This document shows, piece by piece, positions 47,969 to 56,329 of a DNA stretch of 64,000 bases. The translations under genes were made by a program, and so were the position numbers. The notes beneath the pieces are model-generated. The model was given only the letters and a program-made list of their open reading frames with translations, had not been told where the DNA came from and made no database searches. Position 1 is the stretch's first letter; every line of letters begins with the position of its first letter. The stretch comes from Psychromonas sp. 14N.309.X.WAT.B.A12 (GTDB lineage Bacteria > Pseudomonadota > Gammaproteobacteria > Enterobacterales > Psychromonadaceae): NCBI RefSeq assembly GCF_030397575.1, contig NZ_JAPNXS010000009.1, positions 62,001-126,000 of the forward strand. Direction: 5' to 3'.

Positions 47969-49417
47969 TTAAGATTTAAAGTAACGTTTTTTTATAATAC
48001 TGAGGAAATTAACTCCACTTTCCGACATTAATACTTTCATAGGAAAAAGAATATATGTCGACAATAAGAAAATAACCGCGACAATGACCCCAAACAATCC
48101 AATAAATATTGGTAACTGAGAAAGTAAGAAGTAAATAAAAATAATTATTAATGATGAAAATAGCGAAGGAATAAATGCTTTAATCAACAAACTAGTTTTA
48201 ACATAAGTATTTAAAACGATTAAAAGTAATGTTAAAAAAAAACGTAGAGCACTAGCTATAACAACAGAGTAAGCAATTCCTATTACTCCATAGTCTAGAG
48301 CCGACCAAATAGAAATAACTAAAAGAAATAAAGAGAAAATTTGCTTTATTGTTAATATTTTAACTAAGCCGTAAGCAGCCAAAAAAGAATCCATAAATGC
48401 AGTAAGAGCTCTAAAGATGATACAAGCTGCCAATACCTGCAATATATCTCCTACAACTCCCCATTGCTCCCCCATCATTAGTGAGACTATTTCATGGGAC
48501 CCGAAAATTAATACAACAGTTCCTATAGTTAAGCCTAGGGATAGTAAAGATATAGATTCTAAAAAAAATAAAGTTAGCTTTTCTTTTTCTGATTTCATAG
48601 TAGACATTACTGGAAAAACAACTCTATCAACAACTAACCAATACACTTGATTAGGAAACTCAACTAACTGCATTGCTCTTGAGTAATTACCTAACGCTAC
48701 GCTCCCCATAAATCGGCTAACAATAGCTACATCAATTTGTTGGCTTAACAAAGTTAATGTATTATTTAAGAAGAACGCAGAAGAATATTGTGCAATTTCA
48801 ATTGCCTCTTTCCTATAAACCTTAAAATGAAGTTTTTTAAAATTCTTACATAAAATAAACACAACAGAAATAAGCTCAGAAGCCCATAAGCCAATTATAA
48901 TTGCCCAATATCCAATATCAAAATAAAGCAACGGAATAGTAACAAAAACATTACCAAAAATTGTCCCGAAGGCTTGAACTTTCCCAATAAAAACAACTTC
49001 TCCGTCTCTTTGTAATAAAGCGGAACAAACATTACTGACTCCAAGCAACAAGAACATCATACTAGATATTCCTAAAGGTAAGCTTATGTCATCAATAGTT
49101 AAAATTTTAGAAATATAGTCATTAAATAATATAAGCGAAGAGGCAACAATTAAACTCAAAAAGACTGATAAAACGAGTGCACTACCGATATGTTTTATAT
49201 TGATTTCTGGTCTTTGAATAATAGTTCTAACTATACCCATTTCAGAAAGTAAATAAGCAAAAGCAAATACCATGGTAAAAGCAGCAACCACCCCAAAATC
49301 TTCAGGAGTAAGAAAACGTGCAGTTATCATTAAAATTAGTAAACGTACTAATTTAGAAGAGATAGTCAATGCTGCCATTGTACCTATACCTGACATCACA
49401 GACTTTTGCTGATTCAT
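47969..49417 (-). CDS. Second Wzx-type polysaccharide flippase
   Basis: 482 aa with 12-14 membrane helices. MAALTISSKLVRLLILMITARFLTPEDFGVVAAFTMVFAFAYLLSEMGIVRTIIQ shows the same LTPEDFG family motif as the other flippase but the two differ throughout, so this is not a recent duplication. GAGGG precedes the start. It begins two bases beyond the GT2 gene, so it belongs to the operon epimerase-GT2-flippase. Confidence 0.88.
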   Translation of the reverse strand: MNQQKSVMSGIGTMAALTISSKLVRLLILMITARFLTPEDFGVVAAFTMVFAFAYLLSEMGIVRTIIQRPEINIKHIGSALVLSVFLSLIVASSLILFNDYISKILTIDDISLPLGISSMMFLLLGVSNVCSALLQRDGEVVFIGKVQAFGTIFGNVFVTIPLLYFDIGYWAIIIGLWASELISVVFILCKNFKKLHFKVYRKEAIEIAQYSSAFFLNNTLTLLSQQIDVAIVSRFMGSVALGNYSRAMQLVEFPNQVYWLVVDRVVFPVMSTMKSEKEKLTLFFLESISLLSLGLTIGTVVLIFGSHEIVSLMMGEQWGVVGDILQVLAACIIFRALTAFMDSFLAAYGLVKILTIKQIFSLFLLVISIWSALDYGVIGIAYSVVIASALRFFLTLLLIVLNTYVKTSLLIKAFIPSLFSSLIIIFIYFLLSQLPIFIGLFGVIVAVIFLLSTYILFPMKVLMSESGVNFLSIIKKRYFKS

Positions 49418-49418
49418 T

Positions 49419-50396
49419 TTATATTACCCTCGTAAAAAAACGCACTTTAAAAAAAGTTAAACATAATAAACGAGGTACTATTTTTATATATTGAGATTTC
49501 GTAATGCAATTATTTATGTCTTGTTTTATCGATATATGTTTTGCTAAATTCGATAGTGTTAATCGCCACTCATCTTTGTTAACCAATTCTTTTCGCCACT
49601 TTAGATAGCGGCCTAACAGATCAAAATATAAACGGCTATACATACGTTCTATGCTTATATCTTTATTTTGGCTCTTCATATGCTGTTCTAAAGCAAAAGC
49701 GTTATGAGCGATTTTAAAATACTCTGCATTAAACTTTTTACTAACCGAGTCATCGTTTAAATCGTAGAAATACGTGCCCTCACAATACTCCACCATATTT
49801 GCTTCGGCAAAAATAATTCGAGACAATAATTCGTCTTTATAAGTTTTAGAAAGTGATTCAAATTTATCTAAGTCAACATAAGCATTACTAAACACTTCTT
49901 TGCGATATACTCCAAAGCTATGAGCCCCCCAACCATCGATGCAAGATTTAAAAACATCAATCCCCTTTTGAGGCCATTTATCAGTAAACATATTAAAATG
50001 AATTGGCTCATCGCCACCTACTTTAATTTGCTTAAATAAAACAAGATCTACTTCTTCATTAAATTTAGCCATGGCTAATTGAATAGCATCTTCAGAAATT
50101 GCATCGTCGATATCTAAATAAGCAATATAATCACCTCGTGCGCGTTGAGCACCTACACGACGAGCTTCAGCAGCACCAGCATTTTTCTGATCGATAATAG
50201 TAAGGTTTGAATAATCAGAAGCTATTTTTTGTAATTTACTTAAACTAGCATCTTGAGATCCATCATTAATAACAACCCACTCTATATTTTGATATGACTG
50301 GCTTTGAATACAGGAAAAACATTTATCAATGTATGCGTTTCCGTTATAGACAGGCGTAATAATCGATACGGTTGGAGAGCAGACGTCATTAATCAT
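49419..50396 (-). CDS. Glycosyltransferase, GT2 family
   Basis: 325 aa. PTVSIITPVYNGNAYIDKCFSCIQSQSYQNIEWVVINDGSQDAS and RVGAQRARGDYIAYLDIDDAISEDAI give the nucleotide-binding Asp and the DxD motif (DIDD) of the GT-A fold. The C-terminal half is basic and helical. It lies between the epimerase and the second flippase with two-base gaps, so it probably adds the sugar made by the epimerase or a derivative. Confidence 0.9.
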   Translation of the reverse strand: MINDVCSPTVSIITPVYNGNAYIDKCFSCIQSQSYQNIEWVVINDGSQDASLSKLQKIASDYSNLTIIDQKNAGAAEARRVGAQRARGDYIAYLDIDDAISEDAIQLAMAKFNEEVDLVLFKQIKVGGDEPIHFNMFTDKWPQKGIDVFKSCIDGWGAHSFGVYRKEVFSNAYVDLDKFESLSKTYKDELLSRIIFAEANMVEYCEGTYFYDLNDDSVSKKFNAEYFKIAHNAFALEQHMKSQNKDISIERMYSRLYFDLLGRYLKWRKELVNKDEWRLTLSNLAKHISIKQDINNCITKSQYIKIVPRLLCLTFFKVRFFTRVI

Positions 50397-50398
50397 TT

Positions 50399-51406
50399 TT
50401 ACTTGTCCACTTTGTAATAATCTTTAAACCAGTCAACAAACTGCTGCATCCCAAATTCAATGTTTGTATCAGGCTTAAACCCTACTTCTTCTTTTAAACT
50501 ATCAATATCTGCAAAAGTCGCAGGTACATCACCTGCTTGCATTGGCATAAAATTTTTCTTTGCTTCTTTACCGGCAGCCTTTTCGATTGATTCGATAAAC
50601 GTCATTAATGCAATTGGTTCGTTATTACCGATATTAAATACTTTATAAGGCGCTTTACCTGATGAAGGGGAAGTGTTTGGGTTATCGGCGTTACGCACGG
50701 GTACGACATCTTGAATACGAATAATGCCCTCAACAATGTCATCAATATAAGTAAAATCACGCTTCATCTTGCCGTTGTTAAACACTTTAATTTCGCGGTC
50801 ATTTAAAATAGCATCAGTGAATAAGAACGGTGCCATATCAGGACGTCCCCATGGGCCGTATACTGTAAAGAAACGTAACCCTGTAGTAGGTAAGTCGTAT
50901 AAATGGCTATAGCTATGAGCCATTAGCTCATTTGACTTTTTAGTAGCAGCATATAAAGAAACAGGATGGTTGACTTCATCTTCAGTTGAGAATGGCATTT
51001 TCTCATTCATACCGTATACAGAACTTGATGAAGCGTAGACTAGGTGTTTCACTTTATTATGACGGCACCCTTCTAAAATAGTAGCCATGCCCACTAAATT
51101 AGAATCGATATAAGCCATTGGATTTTCAATAGAATAACGGACACCAGCTTGTGCTGCGAGGTGAATAACGCGATCAAACTTCTCTTCAGCAAATAAACTT
51201 TGCATGCCTTCTCTATCGGCTAAGTCAAGTTTTACAAAGGTAAAGTTATTAAATTTATCAAGGCGTTTTAAACGAGCTAGTTTAAGATTAGGATCATAGT
51301 AATCATTTAAGTTATCTAACCCAACAACATCATGCCCAGCATCACATAAACGCTCTGACACAAAATTTCCAATAAAACCAGCTGCACCTGTTACTAAATA
51401 TTTCAT
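50399..51406 (-). CDS. UDP-glucuronate 4-epimerase-like NAD-dependent epimerase
   Basis: Extended short-chain dehydrogenase of 335 aa. The NAD-binding TGAAGFIG is at residues 6-13. SVYG follows, and the catalytic YxxxK is in SLYAATKKSNELMAHSY near residue 151. TVYGPWGRPDMAPFLFTDAIL with INDREIKVFNNGKMKRDFTYIDDIVEG-like text is typical of the UDP-glucuronate 4-epimerase group (Cap1J/LspL/Gla), which makes UDP-galacturonate. UDP-glucose dehydrogenase is not in this window and must come from elsewhere if the call is right. It is first of a three-gene unit. Confidence 0.85.
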   Translation of the reverse strand: MKYLVTGAAGFIGNFVSERLCDAGHDVVGLDNLNDYYDPNLKLARLKRLDKFNNFTFVKLDLADREGMQSLFAEEKFDRVIHLAAQAGVRYSIENPMAYIDSNLVGMATILEGCRHNKVKHLVYASSSSVYGMNEKMPFSTEDEVNHPVSLYAATKKSNELMAHSYSHLYDLPTTGLRFFTVYGPWGRPDMAPFLFTDAILNDREIKVFNNGKMKRDFTYIDDIVEGIIRIQDVVPVRNADNPNTSPSSGKAPYKVFNIGNNEPIALMTFIESIEKAAGKEAKKNFMPMQAGDVPATFADIDSLKEEVGFKPDTNIEFGMQQFVDWFKDYYKVDK

Positions 51407-52213
51407 ATTTTTACTGCCTTTAAAAATTAAGTTTTATATAAATAGTAAAACAAGCCCTACTTATATTGCTTTATGCTTTTTTAGATAATAGAAATTAAGT
51501 ACTTTATTACAAAAGAAAAAAGAGCAAATACATTTTATGTAAAAATGGCAATCGCCGAATAAAACAAGTGGATATCAAAAGATAAAACAAAAAGGAAAGA
51601 CTTACTGATTAGACATTCCGTTTATCTGAGTTAGCGTATTGAGCCGTTTTGCACAAAGCTAAAAATACAATCCGTTGTACTTGTTCTAAAGTTAAAAGCT
51701 GATCGTTTAAACGTTTATCTAAAACTTATATTACACAGCTAGTCGCTTATTCCAAGCCACTAGTTCTCGTTATTTTTAAAATGACTAACTCGATTGCTAA
51801 ATAAAAGACTATATTAGCTATCAATTCAGCTTAACTTTGATATTCACAACAATTTAAAGCCATTTGTTACAATTAATTTTGTCAAAAAAAAACAACTAAT
51901 GAATAAATTTTAGTGATTTAGATCTCTTTTGTCACTTACTTTCGTTAATTAATAACAGCTTTAGTTCCATAAAAAAAGATATCGTTTTAATTTCGAACAA
52001 AAACACTAGTAACTACCACCTTTTAGCTAGTTAACTAAAAAAATCAAATACCTACAAGTAAATAGAAATCTCTACTTGTTACAAGAGAAAGGCTAAATCA
52101 AACTTTTAATTTAAAAACAATGCACTATGTTGTCCTGACGCTTTAATTGATACCAGATGTTAAAAATATAAAATATTAAGCAGGACGGAAAGAAAGGAGG
52201 GAGAGAGCACAGG
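51407..52213. other. Long AT-rich non-coding region
   Basis: An 807-base gap between the sulfotransferase and epimerase genes, all transcription around it being leftward. It should hold the epimerase operon promoter. It contains an inverted pair ACAAGTA/TACTTGT around 52060-52080 and a purine-rich stretch just before 52213. A 38-codon minus-strand open stretch without a start codon (51609-51725) could be a gene remnant. I see no RNA gene, ops element or repeat copy. Confidence 0.5.
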
Positions 52214-53101
52214 TTATTTTCGTTTCAACTTATATTTCCGTGGGTTAATTACTTTTTTAAACCACAGCTCTTTTATAAATTCTTTTATGATATGTATTTT
52301 CGTTACTTTGAGAGTGCCCGTATCAATTAACTCGTAGCCTAAAATGTTTAATGCATCGCCAGCATAGTATTGAAAATCTGCAATATTCTGTTGAGTTAGT
52401 TTTGCTTTCCAAGCCTGTGAACGGCTTGTTTCAGGCGCTTTCCCTACCAACGCGTGCTGTTTTTTTGAAAAGTCAGGCACAAAGTCATTGTTTATTGAAG
52501 CGCCATTCAGCTGTGGTTTACCTAGAAGCGTTAATATTTTTGCAATCTCTTTTTCGCTGTCTAAAAGTAAATCTTCATATTTAATTAAAATCGTCTTTTC
52601 GGGGAATAAGCTTTGCGCCATGAAGCCATATAAAATCTTGTTTAACCACGCTCTTGATGATTGTAAGAAAGTATTTTCCCCCCATTCTAGTGGTATTTGT
52701 GAATTTGCAACGGCCCGTCCATCTCTAACAATATGTATAAAATAACTCTCTTTAAATGTTGAGTTAAGTAACTTTGCATACATTAAGTTATTTGGTGAGT
52801 GATCGATCCAATATTGTGGTGCAGGGTTTGAAGAGTACAAACTTAAGATGTCTTGGTAGATATCATCGTAGGTTTGATAATCAGTGTTATTGAGTCGGCT
52901 TGTATCTACGCCCCAGCGTTTGAAGCGTTTATCTTTATTAAGCTGCTGGCTATAATTTTCAATTGAGATAGGGGATTCAAATGGGATGTCTGTTTTAAAT
53001 AAGGATTCTGGTGCAACCACGCTATCTTTGATGTTGGCTAATAAAGAAGCCAACATGGTTGTACCACTTCGATCTGCCCCACCAATAAAAATACACTTCA
53101 T
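52214..53101 (-). CDS. Sulfotransferase-family protein
   Basis: 295 aa, cytoplasmic. The PAPS 5'-phosphosulfate loop is MKCIFIGGADRSGTTMLASLL at the N-terminus, and the 3'-phosphate site is ESYFIHIVRDGRAVANS (about residues 118-134), followed by ILIKYEDLLLDSEKEIAKIL and KPQLNG. This is the bacterial carbohydrate sulfotransferase layout (Sulfotransfer_3). Its place at the edge of the polysaccharide locus suggests sulfation of the polymer or of a lipid-linked precursor. AGGTGAG precedes the ATG. Confidence 0.85.
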   Translation of the reverse strand: MKCIFIGGADRSGTTMLASLLANIKDSVVAPESLFKTDIPFESPISIENYSQQLNKDKRFKRWGVDTSRLNNTDYQTYDDIYQDILSLYSSNPAPQYWIDHSPNNLMYAKLLNSTFKESYFIHIVRDGRAVANSQIPLEWGENTFLQSSRAWLNKILYGFMAQSLFPEKTILIKYEDLLLDSEKEIAKILTLLGKPQLNGASINNDFVPDFSKKQHALVGKAPETSRSQAWKAKLTQQNIADFQYYAGDALNILGYELIDTGTLKVTKIHIIKEFIKELWFKKVINPRKYKLKRK

Positions 53102-53441
53102 ATCTCACCTAAAAAATTATAAAGCATTGAAAATGCTTGGATCTTAAAATAATATCCTCATTATAAATAAATTTTTTATAATGCGAATAAGAACCAATAA
53201 AAATGAAGACATACAAACAACAATTCAATGCAGTCATTTTCTAGATCGGAGTATATATTAGACGCATATTCCCCTGAAAGTTCCATTAAAGTACAACCTT
53301 CATAGTTTAACCTGTAAATAAAAAATTAATAAAAACAATAGCACAGATAAAGCCAATTATAGATACTTCGGTGTGGGTAATTAGAGCAATATAAAAACAC
53401 TCGCCAAAAAGGTAAGTGTCTTTATATTTGTGGGTATAAGC
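53102..53441. other. Intergenic region upstream of the sulfotransferase gene
   Basis: 340 AT-rich bases. It holds the terminator of the binding-protein gene near its right end (53393-53419) and presumably the sulfotransferase promoter at the left. Nothing else is recognised. Confidence 0.5.
53393..53419 (-). terminator. Rho-independent terminator after the binding-protein gene
   Basis: On the minus strand ACACTTACC, loop TTTTT, GGCGAGTGT (one wobble, one mismatch), followed by TTTTTATA, 22 bases beyond the stop. Confidence 0.75.
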
Positions 53442-54203
53442 TTACATTAGCGAATTATCTTTCATTAATTGAATATCTACACCTTTAAGCTTCATCTCAT
53501 CCATTATGAAGTTAACAGTATTTAGTAATCGCTGTTCACCCACTGGCATTAAGTAGCCAAACTGGCTTTTGGTAAATGGGTTTTCTTCACGAACAGCCTG
53601 TAGTTTCTTATTAATCGTTTGATAATAAAGCGCTTCCGGTGTTTCAGTTACCATTACATCTACATCACCATTGGCAACAGCTTTAGGAACATCTAAGTTG
53701 TTTTCATATTTTACTAAAGTCGCTTCCGTTAAAAACTGCTCGGCAAATTTTTCATTAGTGCCACCAATATTAACTCCGACTTTTACGCTAGGACGATTCA
53801 CTTCCGCTAAGGTATCAAATTGCGCTTCTTTACCATTGGCAACTAAAAATAGTTTACCAAAAGTCATGTAACCTTGTGATTGTTCTGCTGCTAGTTGACG
53901 AGAGATACGACGAGTAATTCCTCCCATGGCAATATCATATTTACCCGCTTGTAGATTAGGCACTAAGCCTTTCCACGTCGTTTGTACAAACTCTACTTTT
54001 ACGCCTAACTGTTCACCAAGATGTTTAGCAACATCAATATCGTAACCAGAGTAGTTTGAACCATCGTAATAAGAGAAAGGTTTATAATCACCCGTTGTAC
54101 CAACCGTGATAACACCCTTTTCTTGAATATCATCGAGTAAATCAGCTTGTGCATTAAACGTTAATGCAGCCATAGAAAGTAAAGCAATTTGAGAGAGTTT
54201 CAT
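53442..54203 (-). CDS. Periplasmic family-3 solute-binding protein, PheC-like
   Basis: 253 aa with signal peptide MKLSQIALLSMAALTFNAQA. The body has GVITVGTTGDYKPFSYYDG, YSGYDIDVAKHLGEQLGVKVEFVQTTWKGLVPNL, DIAMGGITRR and VGVNIGGTNEKFAEQFL. As I recall, these blocks are close to those of periplasmic cyclohexadienyl dehydratase PheC (TTGDYKPFSY, then NPGGTNEKFA). It may therefore be a prephenate/arogenate dehydratase rather than a transporter part. No ABC permease or ATPase gene is adjacent, which fits an enzyme or orphan receptor. AAGG lies six bases before the ATG. Confidence 0.8.
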   Translation of the reverse strand: MKLSQIALLSMAALTFNAQADLLDDIQEKGVITVGTTGDYKPFSYYDGSNYSGYDIDVAKHLGEQLGVKVEFVQTTWKGLVPNLQAGKYDIAMGGITRRISRQLAAEQSQGYMTFGKLFLVANGKEAQFDTLAEVNRPSVKVGVNIGGTNEKFAEQFLTEATLVKYENNLDVPKAVANGDVDVMVTETPEALYYQTINKKLQAVREENPFTKSQFGYLMPVGEQRLLNTVNFIMDEMKLKGVDIQLMKDNSLM

Positions 54204-54241
54204 AAATATCCTTATTAAAATTGAATAGATGTCAGGCTACT

Positions 54242-54460
54242 ATATCAATCATACTAATTAACTGTTCTATTTTACTTGTTAAAATAACTTATTTCTTCGT
54301 TGTAAATTTCGTAAGGGAACTGCCATTAAAGAATAAATACTTTTTCTTTCATTCTTCGACAGACGATCAACGAGGTTAATCTTAGCAAGGCTCAGTTTAT
54401 GCTTTAAACTAGTTTATTTTTCCTGCCCAGAGTTTAGATAGCTTTATTTAATATAATGGC
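54242..54460 (-). repeat. Dispersed MITE-like repeat, copy C
   Basis: 219 bp, in reverse orientation to copy A. It matches the complement of copy A along the whole length, for example TTTTACTTGTTAAAATAACT, TTCTTCGTTGTAA, GTTAATCTT and TATTTTTCCTGC, with roughly three quarters identity by eye. The ends have drifted: it begins ATATCAATC and ends AATGGC. It lies 38 bases upstream of the binding-protein start codon. Confidence 0.8.
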
Positions 54461-54588
54461 CTAGAAATGAAGCTATTTTAATAAAATGACTTATAGAAGA
54501 TACATAATAAGTTGATATTGATAGGAAGTGATAAAGGTTTATTGGGGAAGAATTAACTGTCTCTGCACTGGGTAATTATTGCAATGAG

Positions 54589-54625
54589 ATGAGTAATGTA
54601 GTCTCTAGGAAACTACTTTACTCAT
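54589..54625 (-). terminator. Hairpin downstream of the DUF302 gene
   Basis: ATGAGTAATGTAGT and ACTACTTTACTCAT pair over 14 positions with one T-T mismatch and a 9-base loop, 14 bases beyond the stop. No T run follows. Confidence 0.45.
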
Positions 54626-54639
54626 TTAGAAGGGAGATA

Positions 54640-55089
54640 CTATTTTGCAGCTGCGTTGGTCAAGGCACTTAATACATTAGCTACTTTGGAAAATACAGCA
54701 TCACATCCAGTCACCTGATGGCGTTGCTTTATGTACTCAGGGTCATTGTAAGATAACCACACGTTCCCGTCAGCGTCTTTAGCAATTAACACTTTCTGTG
54801 GTAAATCAATCGCAACTTGTTGCTCACATTGCATTAATGGTGTGCCTACTTTTGGGTTCCCGAAAATTAGCACTTCTGTTTCTCTTAGCTCCAGATTGAC
54901 ACTTTTCGCATTTTTTTGGTGATCAATACGCGCAAAAAGAGTTAACCCTTTTTTAGACAATATATCTACAAATCTATCAGCGGTTTCTTTTACTGAATGG
55001 TGGCTCGCAACAGAAGTAACACCCTCAGATGCATGGCTGTAACTAGTTACAAAAAATGATAAAAATAGTAATGGTATTAATTTTTTCAT
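54640..55089 (-). CDS. Secreted DUF302 protein
   Basis: 149 aa with a signal peptide (MKKLIPLLFLSFFVTSYSHA). The DUF302 core shows SVKETADRFVDILSKKGLTLFARIDHQKNAKSV, TEVLIFGNPKVGTPLMQCEQQVAIDLPQKVLIAKDADGNVWLSYNDPEYI, as known from small proteins of unknown function. The frame starts two codons earlier (ATG ATC ATG), but GAGAG is better spaced for the second ATG. Two cysteines in the mature part could form a disulfide. It is a single gene. Confidence 0.82.
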   Translation of the reverse strand: MKKLIPLLFLSFFVTSYSHASEGVTSVASHHSVKETADRFVDILSKKGLTLFARIDHQKNAKSVNLELRETEVLIFGNPKVGTPLMQCEQQVAIDLPQKVLIAKDADGNVWLSYNDPEYIKQRHQVTGCDAVFSKVANVLSALTNAAAK

Positions 55090-55251
55090 GATCATATCTC
55101 TCGGTTTAGGTTTAAGGCTCTTATCACGCTAAAAATAAAACAAGATTCAAAGTAACACCTATTTTTTTAACAGGCTACTTTACTTTGTAGGTATTCAATA
55201 TTGATAATTATCCACTCTTTTACAGCGCTCACATATTAAGATTTCAGGTAC

Positions 55252-56277
55252 TTAAGTAATTGTCGCTAATGTTTCATCTAAACGCTGCATATTTAACATA
55301 TCAGTTAAACCAAATCGAAGAGCGTTACCTTCATCTGTTAACCTTACATATACAGCTTGGCGGCATAATTTTTCATAAATATCAGGTGCATTATCTAAGA
55401 AAACAGTAATAAACAAAGCATTCGCTTCAATGCGTGCATTCAATAAATACGATTTCAGCAATAGTTGCATCGCTTCACTTTGTTGATTAAGTCGTTCATT
55501 CTGTGCGGCTTGCCATTGTGTATCTTGTAATGCTTGCTCAGCGATAAATAATGCAGGCCCGTTAATTGACCAAGGACCAATACTTTCTTTAATGATATCT
55601 CGCCATATTTCAGTGGTGCATGCAAAGCCGATGCGGATCCCTGCTAGGCCAAAGAACTTACCAAATGAACGCAATACGATCAGGTCCTCATATCCATTAT
55701 CATTGGTGATATGAGGCACAAAGCTGAATTCAGGTGTAAAAATATCGGCAAAAGCTTCATCAATAATAAGCAGTGCTTGCTGCTGCTGACAGTGCTTTTT
55801 TAATTGGGTTAGTTGTTGGATAGAGAAAGTATCGGTAAGTGGATTATTTGGGTTAATCACTATCACTACGCTATTTTTTTCGATGTTATTTGGCAAAAAT
55901 TCTTGATAAAAATGCAGTTGATAACCGGCTAACGACCAAGCTCGTTGATGTTCTTTATAACCGACTTTAGGCAAATACGCATGCTTTACTTCCCCTGCTT
56001 TTATCGCACTATTTTTATCGTTCCAAAGTGATGGTAATTTTTCGATTAATTGTTGACTGCCTGCAACAGGCCAACAGAATTCGGCTTGGTAATATTGCTG
56101 TGCAGCGGTAATTAAATTCGGTGAAATAGTTGGGAGATCTTGCCATATTTTTTCTGGAATCGTAGGAATAGCATAACTAAATGGCGCAATACCCGTTGAA
56201 AGATCTAACCATGCTTGTTCAGGTATCGCAAACTGCTTTGCTACTTTACTCAGCTGTCCGCCATGTATTATTGCCAT
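55252..56277 (-). CDS. cobD: Threonine-phosphate decarboxylase, cobalamin synthesis
   Basis: PLP enzyme that makes (R)-1-amino-2-propanol phosphate, the linker of the nucleotide loop of B12. It is a fold-type I aminotransferase of 341 aa: LDLSTGIAPFSYAIP near the start, VVIVINPNNPLTDTF, LLIIDEAFADIF, and the PLP lysine in VLRSFGKFFGLAGIRIGFA near residue 207. HGGQLSKVAKQF is the usual N-terminus. The ribosome binding site is weak. It is the last gene of the cobC-cbiB-cobD unit. The name follows Salmonella; in Pseudomonas the same enzyme is called CobC. Confidence 0.9.
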   Translation of the reverse strand: MAIIHGGQLSKVAKQFAIPEQAWLDLSTGIAPFSYAIPTIPEKIWQDLPTISPNLITAAQQYYQAEFCWPVAGSQQLIEKLPSLWNDKNSAIKAGEVKHAYLPKVGYKEHQRAWSLAGYQLHFYQEFLPNNIEKNSVVIVINPNNPLTDTFSIQQLTQLKKHCQQQQALLIIDEAFADIFTPEFSFVPHITNDNGYEDLIVLRSFGKFFGLAGIRIGFACTTEIWRDIIKESIGPWSINGPALFIAEQALQDTQWQAAQNERLNQQSEAMQLLLKSYLLNARIEANALFITVFLDNAPDIYEKLCRQAVYVRLTDEGNALRFGLTDMLNMQRLDETLATIT

Positions 56278-56329
56278 TATTTTAATAAACCTTGTTTAAT
56301 CTGTTGTTTATAAATTAAAAATGTACCAA

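Larger units (their letters stand above)
54204..54639. other. Intergenic region occupied mostly by repeat copy C
   Basis: Half of this 436-base gap is the dispersed repeat (54242-54460). Its right part holds a hairpin beyond the DUF302 gene. The promoter of the binding-protein gene must lie in or next to the repeat. A perfect TTATTAAAAT/ATTTTAATAA pair (54212-54221, 54475-54484) brackets the repeat, but it is so AT-rich that chance is likely. Confidence 0.5.

Noticed and set aside
51609-51725. Minus-strand open stretch of 38 codons (KRLNDQLLTLEQVQRIVF...) in the 807-base gap
   Set aside because: It looks protein-like but has no start codon and a stop directly upstream. A stretch this long is expected by chance; at most it is an unidentifiable remnant.
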